Of a DNA stretch of 64,000 nucleotides, positions 30,968-41,245 are shown piece by piece. Each line of letters opens with the position of its first letter. Positions within the stretch are counted from its first letter, which is position 1. Location: contig NW_006768824.1 of assembly GCF_000204055.1 (NCBI RefSeq), forward strand, positions 126,366 to 190,365. Reading direction: 5' to 3'. The DNA is from Melampsora larici-populina 98AG31. Its lineage: Eukaryota; Basidiomycota; Pucciniomycetes; Pucciniales; Melampsoraceae. The notes beneath the pieces are model-generated. The model saw only the letters and a program-made list of their open reading frames with translations, made no database searches and had not been told where the DNA came from. The translations under genes were made by a program, and so were the position numbers.

Positions 30968-32872
30968 TCAAGTTGAACTTGTAATAGATGAAATTGATTT
31001 AGATTTACGTTCAAGTCGATCAAGATGTCCATGAATTTCATTTGACAATTTACTTAATCTTTCATCTTTCATGAGATTAAGTTCAGATGACAAATCAGTA
31101 TACCCAAGAGATTTTTCAAACCACTTCTTAGCTAAATCCAAACCCGGTTGGTTCGAAGAAGATTCATATCGGATTCCAAGTAAATTAGAAGCCATAATAG
31201 CAGTCGTTCGAGCTTCAAGTCTAAGTTCTTGAAAAGGTTCACTTAATCTACCAAACGATTTTCGATAATGATTTGTTTTTTGAAAACTTTCATTAGAGTA
31301 TTGTTCAAGATCTAAGACCGAATCAAGTGAATTGATAGCTAATTCACATAAATCCTTCATAGATTCATCTTTTAAATTCTTGGTCACATAACCTAATTCA
31401 GCAAGATAAACTTGGGCTAAAGCTTCTCGTGTCTTTAACCAATTCTTATGTAAGATCCCATCTGGTGAATTACCAAAGTGATGATGATCAACCGATTTCG
31501 TAAGGAATTCTTGAACGCGTCCTTGGAGATTATATGCTAAGTGAGTGTCCAATGAAACCAGATGGACTATAAACCTTGTGAGTGCTGTGATCATCGCCCG
31601 ACTAGCTGCCGGTGAAAGAGATGAAGTAGCAGACGTGATGGGACTGGTTGTCTGTTGTGACTGATTGAGAGCATCTAAGGAGCTTTCGAGTAATAGTAAT
31701 TCAGCTTTGAGGGGTTGATTTATTGAACCAGCTTTAGGATCGTCATCTGTCTGAAGGGCTTTAGTGTTCATCAAAAACCCAAACAATCCAGCTGGACTCT
31801 TGACATCCGATGATCCATCCAAACCATCCATCTTTTTCCGAAACAATTCACCATCACCCAAAGCTAAACCCAAGCCTTGAGTGACCGACCATATCAAGTA
31901 TTGCTCAGCTGCTCTTCTAGCAGTTTCAGTCGCCATCGAATCGAGTGAAGGATCAATGCTCGAAAGTTTTAATCCAAGATCACCAAGCCGATTAGCCAGT
32001 CTCATTCCTTCTCTACACTCCCAAGAATCTTTTCCATCTGATCCAAATCGATCCATGACCCTCACACAAGCTTCCCAAAGTTTTTCATAAGTCTGATGAG
32101 CTTTTTGAATGCCTAAAGGTGTATTGATCCGTTCACAAACCAAAGCTAATTGTGATTCTAATTCGATGATACCTCTGTTCAGTATCCCATCTTGATGTAA
32201 TTCCATTCCACCTTGTCTTGCAAGTAATAAAGCTTCTTGTAATCTACTTTCAGCGATCGCAAATCCCGAATCTACCATCCAACCATCACGATCGATAAAC
32301 TGAGCGTCAGGTTGAGACAATGCACGTTTTCCAGTTTGCCAATGAGAAGCTACCCAAGCCGCTCGTATCAATGACCTAACCTGCCATCCGAGTTTCGGAT
32401 CTGTACCTCCACCAAGATATCCAGCTCCCCAACCATCTAATTCTTCTTGCCAACCATAAAGCTGTTGATCTTCTCGATAAATTTTCGAACCGTTTTGACC
32501 CATAGGAAGTTCAAAACTTTCCACCCAAAGATGAACTCCTAAGAATCCAATACCTACTGTTGTACCAAGCCCAAGAGTCGTATAAATCAAAGTTTTCAAA
32601 ATCCTTCCGATGGTATAAAATGCAACTTTCGCATCTGATTTAGTATCTGTTAACATCGCAATAGGTTCTTCATGATTGGTAGGACCACTATTCAAAGAAG
32701 CAATGATTTTGGTTTTAGAAGTTGAGCTCGAGTATCTTGAGTCTGAACCGAACTTTTGGAACCGAGTCGAGTTTCTAATCGAATTGGAAATACAAGGTAT
32801 CCTTGGGGTATTAAAATGTCTAGAAGCTCGTAGAGCTTGTCCACCATGAACCAGGAAGCATCGGGACATCAC
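30968..32872 (-). CDS. Predicted mitochondrial membrane-anchored protein
   Basis: Single exon, 634 residues, start ATG at 32872 (a second Met follows at once). The N-terminus is basic and Ser/Arg-rich with few acidic residues, like a mitochondrial presequence (about residues 1-50). One hydrophobic segment lies near residues 88-113 (TLIYTTLGLGTTVGIGFLGVHLW). The following block, GWGAGYLGGGTDPKLGW and RAAWVASHW, looks conserved. The rest is helical and could be TPR-like repeats. The layout (presequence, one membrane span, helical repeats) resembles i-AAA protease adaptors such as Mgr3, but I cannot confirm that by motif. Function unassigned. Upstream on the same strand is the Smr gene. Confidence 0.8.
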   Translation of the reverse strand: MMSRCFLVHGGQALRASRHFNTPRIPCISNSIRNSTRFQKFGSDSRYSSSTSKTKIIASLNSGPTNHEEPIAMLTDTKSDAKVAFYTIGRILKTLIYTTLGLGTTVGIGFLGVHLWVESFELPMGQNGSKIYREDQQLYGWQEELDGWGAGYLGGGTDPKLGWQVRSLIRAAWVASHWQTGKRALSQPDAQFIDRDGWMVDSGFAIAESRLQEALLLARQGGMELHQDGILNRGIIELESQLALVCERINTPLGIQKAHQTYEKLWEACVRVMDRFGSDGKDSWECREGMRLANRLGDLGLKLSSIDPSLDSMATETARRAAEQYLIWSVTQGLGLALGDGELFRKKMDGLDGSSDVKSPAGLFGFLMNTKALQTDDDPKAGSINQPLKAELLLLESSLDALNQSQQTTSPITSATSSLSPAASRAMITALTRFIVHLVSLDTHLAYNLQGRVQEFLTKSVDHHHFGNSPDGILHKNWLKTREALAQVYLAELGYVTKNLKDESMKDLCELAINSLDSVLDLEQYSNESFQKTNHYRKSFGRLSEPFQELRLEARTTAIMASNLLGIRYESSSNQPGLDLAKKWFEKSLGYTDLSSELNLMKDERLSKLSNEIHGHLDRLERKSKSISSITSST

Positions 32873-33762
32873 TCAAAAGGGACTTGCTGATCCAGTTTAA
32901 GGTCACAAGTATGGTTGCCAATGAATTGAATAGGTTAATCCTAATACGAATGAATAAGTTTAGTTCAAGATTATTAGATATCATGGTTTTTATCAGATAT
33001 TTTGAAAACCATATTCGAAAGAAACAAACTTGATAGCTTACCTGATTGTCCAATGTCAACGAAAGCAAATCAGATCAAACTGGTGTGGTCAAACAAACTC
33101 ACGGGAGTGATCTGGCACCGATGATCAGTTGATCGGGTCAACATGTCGGGTAGTTTGTCAGGAATTGTGGTCATCTCATTCTCAAGCTTGAGAATGAAAA
33201 GTGTCCCCAAAAAAGTTCCAAAAATCTTGGGCATTAAGCTTGGTATTATCAATTAAGTTCAGAACCAATTCTAACAACCACAAATCACAAAATCCTAAAC
33301 AAAGAAATCTGAATATAACCTCCCTTAACCTAAAAGATAATCTCACTGAATAATACTCAAAGAACCAAGATAGTATAATCAATTGGTTTGGTTTACAAAT
33401 TAAACTTGAATCAATCAACTTTAAATAAACTGTGATGTATATATTTAGAAAAAAATCCTAAACAAAGGAAAATGAAATTACTTCAAAGTGATAGAATAAC
33501 AAAACATCTTTCCTCAAACTTGATGATTTATCAAACTGATTCCCAAAAGTAAAGTATAGAAAAAAATCAATCCATAGAAAAAAAAAAGAACAAACCAATG
33601 AAATAAATAAGAAGAAAACAAGACTTGAAAATGGTGGTAAAAGGTAACAAAATCCTGATTAGAGTTTACTAAACCAATCCTTCTTTTCAAGTTCTTCTTT
33701 CATTCCAATTCCGAAACTGCCCTCTTCTTCTCAATAACATCTCATCCAAGAAAGATGGATGT
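32873..33762. other. Intergenic region between two minus-strand genes
   Basis: AT-rich, with no ORF of substance. It holds the promoter of the mitochondrial protein gene and the 3' flank of the Smr gene, including A-rich runs near 33570-33600. Confidence 0.5.
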
Positions 33763-35743
33763 TCAAGACCTCACCATTCCTTCTACATAAACCGCACCTC
33801 TTGAACCACCAAACTGATCATGTTGATACCTCCAAGACCAATTCTCTCTTGTTAAATCTAATCGAATCGAAAAAAAAAACAAAATCATCAGTAAATAAAA
33901 ACAAAACTCAAATCCAATCCAACAAAAAAAAAGATTTACATCTCGTGATAGCAGGTAACAAAACAGGCGTAGATTTATAAGAATGTTTACCGGCTCCAGT
34001 GATGATCAACAAAGGCGAGTTTTGTGAAGGTTTCTCATCTACATCACCACCACCCGACCGCCCCGACCAAAAAAAAAGATAACAAAAACCTAATGAGTTC
34101 AAATCATCAAAAGAGAAAAGCAGAAGAGGAAAAAAAAACGTACGACTAGATTCCCAACGATTCAAAAAATCACGTGTGACAGCCAAAGCTTGAATCCTAC
34201 TTAACCCATGCAAATCAACACTTCTAGCCATCCCAGCCGGACCAGGATCAAGAACGGTTCTTTCTCTCACTTTAGCTTTCCCAGCTTCTAGTTCCCAATA
34301 CTTTGCTTTCAAATCATACTTTCGACCTTCTTCTGCATAAACTAATGCACCACCTCTTCTGCTCTGGATCGATCGACTTGTTTGATAAGCTTGAGCTGCT
34401 TGACGAAAGGCATGGTCTCGTAACTGACGATAATGTGATGCTTTTGAAATACAAGTTGTTTCTGATACCCGATGGATCGGATCTGTGCCCATTTGGTTTC
34501 GTGTTCCAACCAAGCTTCGGTTAGGTTTTGATGAAGAAACTTGATGAAATCCAGATGATTGATCCGATTCAATAAGTTTCTGATCTGATCCGGTTTGATG
34601 AATTGGTAAACGATGAAAAAGGTTCCAGATCGTAGTCCCTTCACTTATGAATAATTCATCCAAGAATCGTATCAAATCAAAAGCCGAATCAGGATCATTA
34701 AAAGTGACAACCAAGAATCGATTTAAGAAAAGTTGATCTCGATCAGGTAAGAGTTGTTGAAAAGTTTCCAAATTAGATGTAAACCTAACCAACTCATCTT
34801 CCGAAAAAGCTTTGATCAATTCACTTCTTTCGATAACCAACTTATTCAAAACTTCTTCTAATGCTAAAACTAAATTACAATGATGACGAAGATAAGCGGT
34901 TTTGATCTTCGATGGATCAATCTTTAATAAATCGGCTAAGAAATCTGTTTGACTGGCTAAGATCACCCATTTGTTTTCGGGAATCCCATTCGGTCCATCT
35001 TCTTCTGCTTTCTTTTTCGCTTCATTGATCCTTTCTCGTTCGTCTCCACGCATCACATCAGTTAGATGAATCGTTTGGAATCCTTTCTTGTTAGGTTGTG
35101 GTTTTCGTTTAGGTGAAATCTTTTTAGGAATAGGATGTGATCTACTCTGATCTAAGTTGTCTGATGTGTTGATCGTTTCGAATGGGATCGAATGAGTTTG
35201 TAATAAACTATCAACTGCTACTGATAAATCCACCAAACTTGTATCCGAACCTAATGCATCTTGTAAAACATCTATAGCTAAAGATGGGAACATACATTTC
35301 AATAAACCGATTGGAGAATCATCTGGTTTTGAAAGGTTACTGGATGTCTCTTGATCGTCATCAGAATTGATAATCTGAGATCCATCTTCAAGAACCGTCG
35401 TACAACTACTACTACTTTCATCCGATTCGAAATCCGCCTTAGATGAAGCTAAATCAATTTGAGTTTGTTCAAGATCCCAAGCATCTAAAACCTGATCCAT
35501 TTGCCTATCATCTGTTTCATTTAAACCTAACCCGATGTTTATTTCTTCTACTGATTCTTGATGGGTTTGAACTTCTTTTGATAATCCAATCAGGATTTCT
35601 CTTGATGATCTTAATCCTTGTTCGGTTTCTGGATAATCTGATGAGATTGCATAGATTAAAGATGTATCTATGTTGGATGAGAATTCGGTCAAGAGGGTTT
35701 GGATGTTTGATGAACTTGGTGTTGGGTGAGTCGAACTTGACAT
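33763..35743 (-). CDS. CUE-DUF1771-Smr protein, Cue2-like
   Basis: Exons 35743-34144, 34038-33940 and 33857-33763 join to 597 residues. A CUE-like segment (LLKCMFPSLAIDVLQDAL, then AVDSLLQ) lies near residues 145-187. The DUF1771 domain (YRQLRDHAFRQAAQAY, then GGALVYAEEGRKYDLKA) lies around residues 440-495. The C-terminal Smr domain has the DLHGL motif (D-x-H, proposed catalytic) and TGAGKHS, followed by LLPAI. In yeast Cue2 the same CUE/DUF1771/Smr order belongs to the endonuclease that cuts mRNA at stalled ribosomes (no-go decay); a similar role is inferred here. The last two exons are needed to complete the Smr fold. Divergent to the HIBCH gene. Confidence 0.85.
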
Positions 35744-36112
35744 CTTGGTGAATGAGTTGAGATTGATGAATGGTAAAATGTGAATAAGATGGGTACATTC
35801 CAGATCTGATGGAGTCTTTCTTTATAGTTTGTTGTTTGAGTTGGTTCTGACTGAGTTGAGATTTGAGGCAGATGGCTGATGAACTGATTAGATGGATCAG
35901 TCACTCTGAGGACAGACTCGATTTAGCGTGGTTGGATTAAAGGATTTCAGATTTAACTACTAAATTCAGCTGTTAAGTTCAGATTAAGTGACCTATTACC
36001 CTACCAGTTTAGTAGTATTGTCCTGCTGAGTTAAATCTGTGATTGTTTTTGAATGTGACTGTGACTGTGAGTGTGAGTGTGAAGCAGTCATTTGCTCTGA
36101 TTTCCGATCAAA
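35744..36112. promoter_or_regulatory. Shared divergent promoter region, Smr and HIBCH-like genes
   Basis: 369 bp between two divergent start codons. It contains a (GTGACT/GTGAGT)n-like microsatellite at about 36054-36082. No TATA box stands out. Confidence 0.55.
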
Positions 36113-38362
36113 ATGAGAAATCAACTCAACAAGTTCATCAAACCATTCAAACCATTCAAACCATTCTCATCACTACTACCTCATCAACAAATCAATCATA
36201 CCAACCCATTCCATTCACATTCAATGTCTTCAAACTCAACATCGGCCCACCAAAGAACCAAGATGCTCAAGGCTCATCTCCATCAACCCATCCAACGTAC
36301 CCTTTCCAGTGGGCCAGATCAGAGCCTTTCAAGTAAAGAGGTACGAAGAACCTCTCATTCATCTTATTCAACCATCTCTCGATTTCTGATCTATTAAACC
36401 TTCTTGGCTTTTCGAATGCGTGCACTTTTAGCCTTTGGTCCTTACTCACTCAGATGCCAATATGCGGATCATGACTCTCAATCGACCTTCGGTTTTGAAT
36501 GCATTGAATGCAGAAATGATCGAAACCATCACTTCTCGTCTGATCGTGAGCCATCACAGAAGATTTTTTTTTTCAAATGTGTTTTAACTTTTAAATGTTA
36601 ATTTTTAAATCGTCATGATCATCGGTGCTAGGAATGGGAAAACAGTAAAGAAGCTAATTTGATCATACTCAAGTCTAATGGTCGAGCGTTTTGTGCAGGA
36701 GGAGATGTAGTTTGTAAGTTGACTTGTTTGATCAAAACCTCACTCAAGGAAAAAACAAAAAAAAACAGAAAGCTAATTTGTTTGATCGTATTCGAAAATA
36801 GCTATGACAGAAGCTGTAGCATCAGGTGATCCCAAAAAAGAACGGATGGCAGCATCATTTTTTCAACAAGAATATGCACTAAATAATTTACTGGCCAAGA
36901 TGTCCACTCCAGTGGTTTGTTTGATGGATGGAATCACTAGTAAGTTTTTCGAATGCGATCACCTTTAAAATTTGTAAAAGATCATGAGTTGACATTTAGA
37001 ATTGATGGGTAAAATGGTTGATGTTTAGTGGGCGGAGGACTTGGATTATGTATGCATGTACCGTTTCGGATCGCAACTGAAAACACAAGAGTGGCCATGC
37101 CCGAGGTAAGGTAATACCTAACTTAACTTTTAAAACAGACCAGTCATCACCCCCCTCCCAAAAATAATGCCAAGAGTGATCTTGATTCAGATCTCTTGGA
37201 TCTTCTTTAGACCACTATAGGTCTCTTTCCAGACGTAGGAGCTACCTTCTTTTTGCCTAGGTTGGATGGTGAATTGGGTACCTATTTAGGTTTGACGAGT
37301 ACGAATTTGTTTGGTTGGGGAGCTTAGTGAGTTTTGATTAATCTGCTTTGATGGGTTATTAGAAAGAAAACCATCGGGTGATGAAATGTTAATGGAGTTT
37401 TGTGAATTCGATGTAGTCAAGCAGGTTTTGCATCTCATTATGTTCCTTCATCTTCACTTGGAGCACTACAAGATCGTCTATTAGCCATGTCAGGTGATTT
37501 AACTTTTGATCGAATCAATGATGCGATCAATGAGTTCTCAGCGGATTCGATCGATGGACCTTCATCTAGTAAACCTTACGAATGTGTGGGTTCACAACGA
37601 CAAGCTATTGATCATTGTTTTAAACAAGACACAGTTGAAGGGATCATCATCCAACTTGAAGCTGTTGAGAATGGAAGATTGTTCTCAGGTGAAGGGTTAG
37701 AAGGATGGGCCAAACGAACTAAAGAGACAATCTTACAACGTAGTCCGACTAGTTGTAAACTTACTCTTATGGCACTTCGAGAAGGAAAGAAACTTGATAT
37801 TGATGAATGTTTTGCAATGGAATTACGATTAGCAGTGACGTGTTGTGTAAGTATATTGATCATACAAAGTTTCATAGTAGGATTTTTGATATTGGGCTGA
37901 CCTTTGGATTGGTTTTTCTAATAGGATATCAAATCACATTCCGATTTCGTCACAGGTGTGAATCATTTATTAGTGAAAAAAGAAAAAACACGTGCAGCAT
38001 GGAATCCAAACACACTAGAAGAAGTAGATCTAACCTCATTAAAACGAAAATTCTTTTCCAGCCAAGCACCATCCAGTACACATTTACTTTCACCTATCTA
38101 TCATTCCACATCCCTTAAAGCTTATAAATCGTATCCTTTTTCGAATTATGCTTTACCAAGTGAATCATTGATTAAAGAGTATGTAGTAGGGAATACAAAG
38201 GAAAGTGGAAGTTTTGCTTTGACTCAAAAGGAATTAGTGAATGTCTTACAAAAGAAATGGATTAATAAGTTGGGCGTTAAGGAAAAGGTTTTGGAAGTTT
38301 TGAAGCGTAGGACGGTTGAAGGGAGTGAAAAAGAAGGAAAGGTTTTGAAATGGGAGTATTAG
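36113..38362 (+). CDS. 3-hydroxyisobutyryl-CoA hydrolase / mitoribosomal mS47-like protein
   Basis: Eight exons (36113-36340, 36432-36545, 36632-36713, 36802-36939, 37029-37105, 37211-37326, 37417-37846, 37925-38362) join in frame to 540 residues. The N-terminus is basic and suits a mitochondrial presequence. ATG 36113 has a good context, but 36224 or 36263 ([17 protein letters not shown]) could be the true start. Crotonase-fold motifs follow: [20 protein letters not shown] (oxyanion hole), MGGGLGL, and [13 protein letters not shown], where E and D match the catalytic acids of HIBCH. HIBCH acts in valine catabolism; the yeast homologue Ehd3 is also a mitoribosome subunit (mS47). Either or both roles are possible. 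Confidence 0.93.
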
Positions 38363-38958
38363 ATGGGTTTTTTGTTTGTGAAGGAAGCAGGGGTTTTGTT
38401 TATAAAAAACAAGTTTTTAAAAGTTTTAGAGGTGCTTTTTTTTCTTTGGGTTGATCTTTGTTTATGATTTTTTTTTTGAAGAAATCAAAAGTAATACATC
38501 AAGAAATCAAGTTACTTAAATTTCACAATCACCAATAATTGATCTGATCACACATTTTCTTCTGATCGAGGGTATATATGATTCTTTTTTTGTTTTGAGA
38601 GATAGATCATGACCCGGAAGAAACCTTGATGGATTTGATTTTTTGTGGGGTTTAAAAGTACATATGATAAATGAGAGATGAAAAAAGCTTATAAATGATC
38701 AAGGGATTCAGTAACCCCTAAGCCTAAGCCACACTGTGATCTAAGACCATCCGGTTCAACTTCTGCCTGTCTGGCTTGTGGCTCCCTACAAACCACCTTG
38801 ACACTGTCCCTCAATATCTCAGACTCTAGCCAAATAAAATATGACAACAATAAATAAAGAGATCAACTCTGAGGGGTTCTGCCAAGCTGCTTGATGTATG
38901 GAAAGTTGAAACCAATGTACAGTATTTGGTATATCCAATGATTGGAATTGCTTCAAAC
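38363..38958. other. HIBCH-like gene 3' flank
   Basis: T-rich downstream region; no gene seen. It leads into a TIR element. Confidence 0.5.
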
Positions 38959-39782
38959 AACCCTGGGCCAGCAATGCAAATGTTGTGTGCTACGCTGCGT
39001 GTGCGTTGCGGGCTTTTTGACGGCACCACACTGCATAATCAATATATATGTTGGGGCTTGACCTGCAGCCCAACAAGATCACTGGGGTCTGTGTTTTTTG
39101 GGCCACAACAACATTTGTTGCATTGTTGCTCACAAAAAAAAATGTAATTCAACTTTTTTTGGCACTGTTGCACAACAGTGGAGGCGCCACACAACCCCTA
39201 CGTAGCTAAAGGCTACTCTGTACTACAATCTTCCCTGCCAGGCCCAAACCAAATTTTGTTTTTGAGCTCAAGAATAGAAACTTCAATACCAATGTTTCAA
39301 GGAGATAACTACATGGGTAGAATCAGATGAGGGAGCTTAATCTTTCTATATCTTCTCAAGGTCATCTGAGGCATTTTTTTATTTTTTTTCTCTCTTGATG
39401 GTCAACATTTGGGACCAGACATAGGATAGGTACCTAAAATCACTGCTTAGGCACCTCAGTAGCTTTGGTTTCAAGTACCTATGACCCTAGATAAGCTATC
39501 CTAGGGCCTCAGGTACTCAGCCTAAGCCCTCTGGTACCTACTCTATGTTCCTATTTGTCCATCTGGGGTTATTTTTTTTCTGAAAAAAGTCTCAACATTT
39601 GGGAGCAGTGCCAGATCTGGTGGTGAGAGGTAGCACAGAGTAGCCTTTAGCTACTGTAGCCTCATTTTCATTGTGGCTGTACTGTGGCCACGCAGCACAA
39701 GTTGCTAAATTTTGTGGCTTGTTGCGGCGCAATGCAAAAAAAAACACAATGTTGTGGTATGTTGCGTTGCTGGCACAGGGTT
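38959..39782. mobile_element. Non-autonomous TIR element with 9-bp target duplication
   Basis: Termini AACCCTGGGCCAGCAATGC (left) and the complement of AACCCTGTGCCAGCAACGC (right), flanked by GCTTCAAAC at 38950-38958 and 39783-39791. Inside, TAGCTAAAGGCTACTCTGT recurs in inverted form (39201-39224 against 39630-39655), along with many TTGTTGC/GCAAC motifs. A 9-bp duplication suits Mutator-like (MULE) elements. No coding capacity, 824 bp. Confidence 0.8.
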
Positions 39783-40419
39783 GCTTCAAACACCACCATA
39801 ATCATCATCATCATACCCAACTCCAGCACTTTTTTGTGGTCAATGTTGGATCAATAGTCAAGACAATCAATGGTTTACAAAATAGAAAGAAACAAACACT
39901 AGGCTAGGAAAGGCTTGGATGCCTTAGAAATTCATGTTTTTTTCTTCAACTTGTTTTCATCTTTTTTTAGCTATCCTGACTCTGAGGGAATGCCCCCATG
40001 CCCCCACCAACAGGTATGCCTTCAAAAGTTTCAAAATGAGCACCCTGGCGCACCCCCACGTGACTTGCAACATGATGATGGTCAGTAAAAATTGTGAAAA
40101 AGAACAGTTGTTGATAACTTACACTTGTTCTCTTTCTCTGTCTTGGTCTTCTTTTTGTTTTGTTTTGGTGTTTTGAGACAGCTTATTGGTGGTGGTGGTG
40201 ATATAGGAGTGGTATTTTTGAAATGTAATAGATGGAGATGAGGGGGATATCAATGAGGAAATGATTGGGTGGACTGTGGTTAGGTTACAAATCTGTTAGA
40301 TAATTTACCCTGGCAGGAAGTATACACCTGTAATTGCTGTCTTGGACCGGTGGTGTTGAACAAAAAAAAAGTTCAAAAGTTTGCACCATGACACAAATTT
40401 GCAGAACATCTCTATGTTA

Positions 40420-40595
40420 CAGTCAAACCTGCGCAAACACATAATTTGGGGGGACAACTTTTGCTATGCATTATCACGGGTTATGCAATTCTTTTGTCAA
40501 ATTTGGCAGTAAAACCCATCAAGATTCATGATTTTTTCTATGCATTATCACGGGTTATGGAACTGCGCAGGTATGCATTTGCGCGGGCGTGACTG
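40420..40595. mobile_element. Tc1/pogo-like MITE, 176 bp
   Basis: Ends CAGTCAAACCTGCGCAAA and the complement of CAGTCACGCCCGCGCAAA, flanked by TA (40418-40419 and 40596-40597). A 22-bp direct repeat, CTATGCATTATCACGGGTTATG, occurs twice inside (near 40462 and 40536). Confidence 0.82.
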
Positions 40596-41245
40596 TATTT
40601 ACACTAATTGTGGACTAAAACCTTCAGTACCAGATTTGATCATCCTCACTCCTCCACAGATATCTTGTATCACACTAATCCCAGAAGATTACCTCCCATC
40701 ACTGCCAGCAAAGATACCTTGGATGTAGATTCCCTCAGACTGTGTGTCTGAGGAATTCATATGAGACTTTCTTTGGCCCCTAGATTATGTTGGATCATTT
40801 ACTTAGACATTACGTCCAAGGCTATGGCCATCCAATGATACCTTGGATTCTCCAATCCAAGGCATCCTTGTTGGCAATGCATGTACTATCAGCCGTCTCT
40901 TTTTCTTCTTTGTACCATGTTGTAAGATGCTTGTCTATATCTTGCATTGTCTCAGTAATACATTCCTCAAGGTACTTCCTAGTTACATCTGCACACCGGA
41001 TTGCATGTAGAATCACGCTAGCTGGGGGAAACATCAATCAAGACACCCCTTGATAACATGAAAGACAGCCACTACAACAGGTATCAACGAGGAGAAAGAA
41101 TATTCAAGCCAGAAATGGGTAGAGACCCAATTGTGAAATAACAAGTACTCATGCCACACCTGTGATTGTCACTGTGGTGATTGTGGTTAAGCATGTGATT
41201 TCTCTCAATCAGGAATACAAGTACTCAAAACAATGTGATAGGCAA
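40596..41245. other. Intergenic stretch with two small hairpins
   Basis: 40733-40753 (CCTCAGAC/GTCTGAGG, 5-nt loop) and 40841-40862 (CCTTGGATT/AATCCAAGG, 4-nt loop) are perfect stems. They could be terminator-like or relic structures. No gene is called. Confidence 0.5.

Noticed and set aside
36043..36336. Alternative open frame overlapping the HIBCH-like first exon
   Set aside because: Another frame joins cleanly through seven introns into a crotonase fold, so this one is a shadow.
40822..41037. Minus-strand open frame with helical content near the P450
   Set aside because: No recognisable family and no clear exons around it; sits in repeat-rich DNA.
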